From contig CAJUAP010000005.1 in NCBI GenBank assembly GCA_910584435.1, positions 1 through 64,000 on the forward strand: a stretch of DNA of 64,000 nucleotides, read 5' to 3'. Within the stretch, counting starts at the first letter, position 1. Every line of letters begins with the position of its first letter. Of the stretch, positions 59,131 to 64,000 are shown one piece after another. Made by a program: the position numbers and the translations under genes. Below the pieces are notes generated by a model. It ran no database searches. It was not told where the DNA came from and saw nothing but the letters and a program-made list of their open reading frames with translations. The DNA comes from an uncultured Acetatifactor sp. Lineage in GTDB: Bacteria; Bacillota; Clostridia; Lachnospirales; Lachnospiraceae.

Positions 59131-59897
59131 GACAATTGAAAGCTTTTATAAAAAAAGAACTTTTAGAACAATTAAGAGGGGGCAGGGCTGTGATACTGGG
59201 GATTTTGTTCTGCCTGTTTGGAATTATGAATCCTGCCACTGCCAAAATGCTGCCATGGCTGCTTGCAATCATGTCAGAGCAGCTTGCAGAAAGCGGGATG
59301 CATATCACAGAAATAGAAGTGGATGCGATGACTTCATGGACGCAGTTTTTTAAGAATATGCCCATGCTGCTGATAGTGTTCATTGTTATGTTCAGCGGCA
59401 TTATGACAGCGGAATATCAGAAGGGAACCCTGATCAATGTGATTACAAAGGGATTGAAACGCTGGAAAATACTGATTTCCAAGCTGTTGATCATGTCCGT
59501 GTTCTGGACGGCGGGGTATCTGATAACTTTTGCCATAACTTATGGTTACAATGCTTATTTTTGGGACAATCATATTGCGCAGAATTTGTGCTTTGCCGCG
59601 TTTGGATATTATTTTGTGGGATTGTGGCTTATTTCCATTGTTTTACTTGCATCGGCTGTCTTAAAATCCGCATCCGGTGTTACGCTTTTTGCGGGAGCGG
59701 CCGTTATCATCTCATACCTGTCAGGTTTCCTGCCTGCGCTTCGGGAGTATGTGCCCACATTTCTGTTGAATGCGAATGAGCTTCTGATGGGAGCGGCTGA
59801 CAGGAGCAGGTGTTCTGCCGCCGTGGGAATTACCCTGTTTCTGATGGTGTTTAACGGAGTTTTATCTGTTCTGCTGTTCAATAAAAGAATGTTGTGA
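59127..59897 (+). CDS. ABC-2 type permease
   Basis: 256 residues; about six membrane segments with an N-terminal cytosolic amphipathic start (MRQLKAFIKKELLEQLRGGR), TAEYQKGTLINVITKGLKRW after the second segment, and a helical core to the end. ABC-2 family exporter subunit, partner of 58228. The substrate cannot be told; proximity to a regulator and PLDc_N protein suggests a stress- or peptide-responsive exporter. Confidence 0.9.
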   Translation: MRQLKAFIKKELLEQLRGGRAVILGILFCLFGIMNPATAKMLPWLLAIMSEQLAESGMHITEIEVDAMTSWTQFFKNMPMLLIVFIVMFSGIMTAEYQKGTLINVITKGLKRWKILISKLLIMSVFWTAGYLITFAITYGYNAYFWDNHIAQNLCFAAFGYYFVGLWLISIVLLASAVLKSASGVTLFAGAAVIISYLSGFLPALREYVPTFLLNANELLMGAADRSRCSAAVGITLFLMVFNGVLSVLLFNKRML

Positions 59898-59919
59898 AAA
59901 AATTTTGTATGAAAACTAT

Positions 59920-59947
59920 TTGAATACAAAATGATTTATGATACAAT
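59920..59947 (+). promoter_or_regulatory. Promoter of the lactonase gene
   Basis: TTGAAT (59920-59925), 16-base spacer, TACAAT (59942-59947). An inverted pair ATTTTGTA / TACAAAAT (59902-59932) overlaps the -35 box and could be an operator or the end of the ABC transcript. Confidence 0.65.
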
Positions 59948-60062
59948 AGCTTTGATGTGAGGAAAAGCATTTTGAGTTCTTATTCCAGGGCGGGTTGTGT
60001 CTGTGCGCTGTCCGGCACGAACCGTTGGATGTATCAGGAACAGCGCAGAAACGGAGATTCTT

Positions 60063-61130
60063 ATGGAGAAAGAGAATTATGTGGCGTATATCTCCACTTA
60101 TACACATGGGGATAAGCATGGGATTAAAATATATGATGTGGATATGGAGAAAGGACGCTTTATTGAAAAGGATAAGGTGGAGATAACAAATTCTTCTTAT
60201 GTGAGCATATCTCATAACAAAAAGTATCTGTATTCCATTACGGATTTCGGCGTGGAGTCCTATCTGATCTGGAAGGACGGAAATCTGCGTTTCCTGAATT
60301 ATGCGCCTATCAACGGGATGAGAGGATGTTATCTTTCCACAGATTATACGGATAGATTTCTCTTTGTAGCAGGATACCATGACGGGAAGCTGACGGTATT
60401 GAAACTCCATGAGAATGGCGCCATTGGTGAGATTACGGATGAGATATTTCATAAAGGTCTGGGGAGTATTGCAGAACGTAATTTCAGACCTCATATCAAC
60501 TGCGCCAGAATGACACATGATAACAAATATCTGCTGGTGGCGGATCAGGGGATGGATCATGTGAATGTATACCGCTTTGACGGGGTGAACGGTAAAGTGC
60601 TTCTGGCAGATGTGATCAGAAGTGATATGGAATCGGCTCCCAGGCATATTAAGTTTTCCAGGAATGGGCGTTTTGTCTATATTATACATGAGTGGAAGTG
60701 CTATATCGATGTGTATTCCTACGAAGAGAAGAAGGGACAGCCTGTGTTTGAGAAGATACAGACAGTGCCCACCTGTAAAATTGAAGAGGGGAGTTCCAAT
60801 GCCTCCAGTGCGTTGAGCTTTTCGGCAGATTACAAATATCTCCTCAGTTCCAATGCAGGGGACAATTCTGTGGTGATGTTCCGGGTGGATGAAGAGACAG
60901 GGATGCTTTCAAAAGTATTCTGTCTGCCTATCAGCGGAGAGTATCCGAAGGATGTGGCGTTATTCCCTGATAACAGGCATCTGGTGTCTCTGAACCATGA
61001 GTCCAATGATATGACGTTTTTCCGTGTTGATGAGGAGCATGGTACTATGGTGATGAACGGAGCGCCTGTGAAGGTGGATGTGCCGAATTGTATTGTGTTT
61101 CATAAACTGGCAGCAGAAGAGGAAGAATGA
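60063..61130 (+). CDS. Lactonase family protein (7-bladed beta-propeller)
   Basis: 355 residues from ATG 60063 (GGAG 6 bases upstream; the open frame from 59997 is not family-like). Related to 6-phosphogluconolactonase (YbhE/Pgl type): YVAYISTYTHGDKHGIKIYD, SISHNKKYLYSITDFGVESY, RNFRPHINCARMTHDNKYLL, SAPRHIKFSRNGRFVYIIHE, CLPISGEYPKDVALFPDNRH. The propeller repeats are visible about every 45-50 residues. Possible role: hydrolysis of 6-phosphogluconolactone or another sugar lactone; the exact substrate is not clear. Confidence 0.87.
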   Translation: MEKENYVAYISTYTHGDKHGIKIYDVDMEKGRFIEKDKVEITNSSYVSISHNKKYLYSITDFGVESYLIWKDGNLRFLNYAPINGMRGCYLSTDYTDRFLFVAGYHDGKLTVLKLHENGAIGEITDEIFHKGLGSIAERNFRPHINCARMTHDNKYLLVADQGMDHVNVYRFDGVNGKVLLADVIRSDMESAPRHIKFSRNGRFVYIIHEWKCYIDVYSYEEKKGQPVFEKIQTVPTCKIEEGSSNASSALSFSADYKYLLSSNAGDNSVVMFRVDEETGMLSKVFCLPISGEYPKDVALFPDNRHLVSLNHESNDMTFFRVDEEHGTMVMNGAPVKVDVPNCIVFHKLAAEEEE

Positions 61131-61134
61131 AATA

Positions 61135-61166
61135 GAGGCTTCGACGGCGGATGCTGACGAAGCCTC
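61135..61166. terminator. Bidirectional terminator between lactonase and aroC
   Basis: GAGGCTTCG (61135-61143) and CGAAGCCTC (61158-61166) between converging genes; T-poor tails. Confidence 0.7.
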
Positions 61167-61200
61167 ATATGAATCGCCGGAATATGTTCCCGGCGGCATC

Positions 61201-62301
61201 CTATTTCCGGTAAAATGAGACAATGGAATCTAATCTGGCTGTCATGTTGACCAATAAAGCATCCAATATGGTGAGAGCGGTCATACATTCCATGACAACC
61301 ACTGCCCTGGGTACAATGATGGGGTCATGGCGGCCCTTGATGTTGATCTGTATTTCTTCGCCGGACTGGCTGACGGTCTGCTGGGTGCGGAAAATGGAAG
61401 GGGTAGGTTTCACATATGCCCGAATGATGACAGTGCTGCCATCGCTGATGCCGCCTAAGATGCCGCCGGCATGGTTGGTGGTTTTGGTGACGGAACCGTT
61501 TTCCGTGCGGAATGCATCATTGTTTTCGCTGCCGTAACGAAGGGCGGTCTGACAGCCGTCGCCGATTTCCACTGCTTTTACCGCGCCTATGGACATAATA
61601 GCTTTTGCCAGGTTGGCATCTAATTTCTCAAAGACCGGATCTCCGATGCCGGCGGGGAGTCCCTCTGCAATACACTCCATGCAGCCGCCCACAGAATCCT
61701 GTTTTTGTCTGGCGGTTTCCAAATGTTTCAGCGCGGCTTGGTCCGCCTGTGGATCAGGCATGGCTGTGGGAGTTTCCAGGATGGCCTGTCTGTCAAATCT
61801 GGACATATCTGCCTCAACAGGGCCGATGGAGCGTGTATAAGCGCAGACAAAGATGCCCATTTGTTCCAATATTTTACATGCAATGGCGCCTGCGGCTACA
61901 CGGCCTATGGTTTCACGACCTGAGGAGCGTCCGCCGCCCCGGTAATCGCGGAAGCCGTATTTCGCATCAAAAGTATAGTCGGCATGACCGGGACGGTAAC
62001 AGGAAGCAATTTCACTGTAATCTTTGGAAATCTGAGAGGTATTGCGCACAAGTAAAGAGATGGGCGTACCGGTGGTGCGGCCGTCAAATACACCGGAGAG
62101 AATCTCTACCGCATCTGCTTCCCTGCGCTGGGTGGTGATGCTGCTGGCGCCGGGTCTGCGTCTGTCAAGATAGCGTTGTATGACCGCCTCATTCAGAGGT
62201 AAGCCTGCAGGACAGCCGTCAATAACTACGCCTATGGCTTTCCCGTGGGATTCCCCCCAGGTTGTTATTTTGAAAATGGTACCATATGTAGATCCTGCCA
62301 T
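61201..62301 (-). CDS. aroC: Chorismate synthase
   Basis: 366 residues on the - strand from ATG at 62301 (AGGAG upstream; the frame runs on to 62337). Makes chorismate from EPSP with reduced FMN. Family blocks: GTIFKITTWGESHGKAIGVV, DRRRPGASSITTQRREADAV, GHADYTFDAKYGFRDYRGGG, SSGRETIGRVAAGAIACKIL, KTTNHAGGILGGISDG, KGRHDPIIVPRAVVVMECMT. Normal length. Divergent from tgt with a family B repeat between them. Confidence 0.98.
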   Translation of the reverse strand: MAGSTYGTIFKITTWGESHGKAIGVVIDGCPAGLPLNEAVIQRYLDRRRPGASSITTQRREADAVEILSGVFDGRTTGTPISLLVRNTSQISKDYSEIASCYRPGHADYTFDAKYGFRDYRGGGRSSGRETIGRVAAGAIACKILEQMGIFVCAYTRSIGPVEADMSRFDRQAILETPTAMPDPQADQAALKHLETARQKQDSVGGCMECIAEGLPAGIGDPVFEKLDANLAKAIMSIGAVKAVEIGDGCQTALRYGSENNDAFRTENGSVTKTTNHAGGILGGISDGSTVIIRAYVKPTPSIFRTQQTVSQSGEEIQINIKGRHDPIIVPRAVVVMECMTALTILDALLVNMTARLDSIVSFYRK

Positions 62302-62365
62302 AATGACTCCTTTCTTGTAGATATGAGCTGATTTCATTTAATGTTGGTTCATTTGTTTCCCATAC

Positions 62366-62394
62366 ATTATACAAAAAGACGGATGAAATGGCAA
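62366..62394 (-). promoter_or_regulatory. Promoter of aroC
   Basis: On the - strand TTGCCA (62394-62389), 17-base spacer, TATAAT (62371-62366). Confidence 0.75.
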
Positions 62395-62403
62395 AGCTTT
62401 TTT

Positions 62404-62498
62404 CAGTTCAGACAGCCCCTATCGCGAAGGCAAAACGTATTCTTTCCGCGTTTCGTGTGTATTCTTGTGATAGTCCAGTGACATGTCCGAACTGTTAT
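62404..62498. repeat. Palindromic repeat (family B, copy e)
   Basis: CAGTTCAGACAGCCCCTATC at the left and CCGAACTGTTA at the right; the flanks match 20865-21017 with the middle part missing. Lies between the aroC promoter and tgt. Confidence 0.7.
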
Positions 62499-62525
62499 TG
62501 AATATAAATTCAGGAGGTTGACAAG

Positions 62526-63671
62526 ATGATGTATCGCATATTAAAGCAGGAAGGCAGGGCAAAGAGGGCCGAACTGCAGACGGTTCATGGCACGATACAG
62601 ACACCGGTATTTATGAATGTGGGAACTGCTGCGGCAATCAAAGGCGCTGTGGGCACTGATGATCTGGAACAGATCAAGACGCAGGTAGAGCTTTCCAATA
62701 CATATCATCTGCATGTACGTCCGGGAGATCTGGTGGTGAAGCAGCTTGGAGGGCTTCATAAGTTTATGTCATGGGATAAGCCCATACTGACGGATTCCGG
62801 GGGTTTTCAGGTGTTCTCCCTTGCAGGGCTGCGCAAGATTAAGGAAGAGGGGGTCTATTTTCACTCCCATGTGGATGGGCGTAAGATTTTCATGGGGCCG
62901 GAGGAAAGCATGCGCATTCAATCCAATCTGGCATCTACCATAGCTATGGCATTTGACGAATGTGCGCCCAGCAAGGCAGACCGGGCCTATGTTCAGGCTT
63001 CGGTGGACCGCACTGCCAGATGGCTGGAGCGGTGTAAGAAGGAAATGGCAAGGCTGAATGGCCTGGAAGATACCATTAACCCTGGACAGCTGCTGTTCGG
63101 CATTAATCAGGGGGCGGTATATCCCGATATCAGAATAGAGCATGCAAAGCGTATTGCAGAGCTGGAGCTGGATGGCTATGCGGTCGGAGGGCTTGCAGTA
63201 GGAGAAACCCATGAGGAGATGTATTACATTTTGGATGAGGTGGTACCTTTCCTGCCAAAAGAGAAACCCACATATCTGATGGGAGTAGGAACCCCGGCGA
63301 ATATTCTGGAAGGGGTGGAAAGGGGAGTGGATTTCTTCGACTGTGTATATCCCAGCAGAAACGGGCGTCATGGACATCTATATACCAATCATGGCAAGAT
63401 TAACCTGTTCAATGCAAAATATGAGCTGGACGACAGGCCGATTGAGGAAGGCTGTGGGTGTCCTGCGTGCAGACGTTATTCCAGGGCTTATATCAGGCAT
63501 CTGCTGAAGGCAAAGGAAATGCTGGGCATGCGTTTGTGTGTGCTTCACAATTTATATTTCTATAACACTATGATGGAAGAAATCAGATCCGCACTGGATG
63601 AGGGGAGATATGCAGAGTACAAGAAGCAGAAGATGGCAGGCTGGAAATCAAACGGACCACTTGACCAATAG
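62526..63671 (+). CDS. tgt: tRNA-guanine transglycosylase
   Basis: 381 residues from ATG 62526 (CAGGAGG upstream). Exchanges guanine at the wobble position for preQ1 in queuosine synthesis. TIM-barrel marks: TPVFMNVGTAAAIKGAV, LTDSGGFQVFSLAGLRKI, MAFDECAPSKADRAYVQASV, VGGLAVGETHEEMYYIL, FDCVYPSRNGRHGHLYTNHG, and the zinc site CGCPACRRYSRAYIRHLLKA ... CVLHNL. Normal length. yajC follows. Confidence 0.98.
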   Translation: MMYRILKQEGRAKRAELQTVHGTIQTPVFMNVGTAAAIKGAVGTDDLEQIKTQVELSNTYHLHVRPGDLVVKQLGGLHKFMSWDKPILTDSGGFQVFSLAGLRKIKEEGVYFHSHVDGRKIFMGPEESMRIQSNLASTIAMAFDECAPSKADRAYVQASVDRTARWLERCKKEMARLNGLEDTINPGQLLFGINQGAVYPDIRIEHAKRIAELELDGYAVGGLAVGETHEEMYYILDEVVPFLPKEKPTYLMGVGTPANILEGVERGVDFFDCVYPSRNGRHGHLYTNHGKINLFNAKYELDDRPIEEGCGCPACRRYSRAYIRHLLKAKEMLGMRLCVLHNLYFYNTMMEEIRSALDEGRYAEYKKQKMAGWKSNGPLDQ

Positions 63672-63737
63672 CGTTTTTTTGTGTATGATAGTTACTTGAG
63701 ATGACTTAGAGGCGGATATCGCCGGATTGGAGGAAAC

Positions 63738-64000
63738 ATGGGAATTATATTGGCAGAAGGTGAAGTGGTTGGCGGAACAGGCAGTTTTTGGGGGATTATG
63801 CTGATCTATGCCCTTATGATTGGCGCAATGTGGTTTTTCTTTATGCGGCCTCAAAGCAAGGAGAAAAAGAAAGTGGCAGCAATGCTTTCGGCATTGGAAA
63901 TCGGCGATTGTGTGCATACGACGGCAGGATTTTATGGCATTGTGATTGATATTACGGATGATATGGTCATTGTGGAGTTCGGCAATAACAGGAACTGCCG
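63738..64000 (+). CDS. yajC: Preprotein translocase subunit YajC (cut by window edge)
   Basis: First 87 residues from ATG 63738 (GGAGGA upstream). One membrane segment (WGIMLIYALMIGAMWFFFMR) followed by the YajC core RPQSKEKKKVAAMLSALEIGD, CVHTTAGFYGIVIDITDDMV. YajC assists SecDF in protein export. The order tgt-yajC is common in Firmicutes. Confidence 0.95.
   Translation, partial: MGIILAEGEVVGGTGSFWGIMLIYALMIGAMWFFFMRPQSKEKKKVAAMLSALEIGDCVHTTAGFYGIVIDITDDMVIVEFGNNRNC

Noticed and set aside
44771..60010. Identical 15-base string TGTGTCTGTGCGCTG before the chemotaxis receptor (44771) and the lactonase (59996)
   Set aside because: A few identical 15-mers are expected by chance in 64 kb, and the surrounding bases do not align well; not treated as a repeat family.
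1..64000. CRISPR array, rRNA, tRNA or complete insertion sequence
   Set aside because: No regularly spaced repeat-spacer pattern, no rRNA text, no tRNA-like T-loop in gaps, and no transposase with terminal repeats; the Rpn gene alone does not make an insertion sequence.

Overview
The window looks like a chromosomal segment of a Gram-positive, spore-forming-type anaerobe of the Clostridia, most likely the gut family Lachnospiraceae. The basis is moderate GC, strong AGGAGG ribosome sites, a short (type 2) LeuC/LeuD pair, a stand-alone [FeFe] hydrogenase, Cys-tRNA(Pro) deacylase YbaK, DUF1292, DUF5662, an Rpn-type nuclease, many two-component, MATE and ABC genes, and no oxygen-respiration gene. 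No rRNA, tRNA, CRISPR array or complete insertion sequence was seen. Most genes lie on the + strand; only five are on the - strand (Rpn nuclease, DUF1292, CapA, ABC-F, AroC).

Layout: 1-2.8 kb holds branched-chain amino acid synthesis (3' end of ilvB, two tandem ilvN paralogues, ilvC). 3-6.6 kb has a MATE exporter, a DedA protein and a GT4 glycosyltransferase. 6.7-10.1 kb is a response regulator with an unusually large membrane histidine kinase. 10.4-12.4 kb is leuC-leuD, then a second MATE exporter. 14.2-15.9 kb is ruvA-ruvB, followed by two flavoprotein oxidoreductases. 19.5-20.9 kb is a two-gene unit with an R2K/CDC123-type ATP-grasp protein. 21.1-24 kb is proline synthesis (proB, 5-formyl-THF cyclo-ligase, proA), running into a polytopic membrane protein and feoA-feoB. 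27.9-36.1 kb is a carbohydrate-degradation locus (GH2, a YetA-like exo-rhamnogalacturonan lyase family protein, an unknown, GH88). 36.6-40.1 kb holds an Rpn nuclease, a group-B-like [FeFe] hydrogenase and an orphan. 40.3-44 kb is gltX and a UvrD-like helicase. 44.8-49.8 kb has a chemotaxis receptor, a secreted NlpC/P60 hydrolase and a CapA-like protein. 50.3-55.4 kb has a GH13 debranching-enzyme homologue that has lost its catalytic residues, DUF5662, a Cys-rich small protein and an ABC-F ATPase. 56-61 kb has ybaK, a regulator-PLDc_N-ABC exporter module and a lactonase. 61.2-64 kb is aroC, tgt and the start of yajC.

The most distinctive things are: (i) a GH13_11-like protein in which every canonical catalytic position is substituted, behind a roughly 360-nt leader rich in hairpins; (ii) several dispersed families of intergenic palindromic repeats, one of which ends in the Shine-Dalgarno sequence of the next gene; (iii) in-frame short tandem duplications inside several housekeeping proteins; (iv) a lyase/GH88/GH2 locus whose intergenic region can form mutually exclusive hairpins; and (v) the R2K ATP-grasp pair. 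All functional statements are from reading the sequence and from remembered family knowledge; no database search was run.
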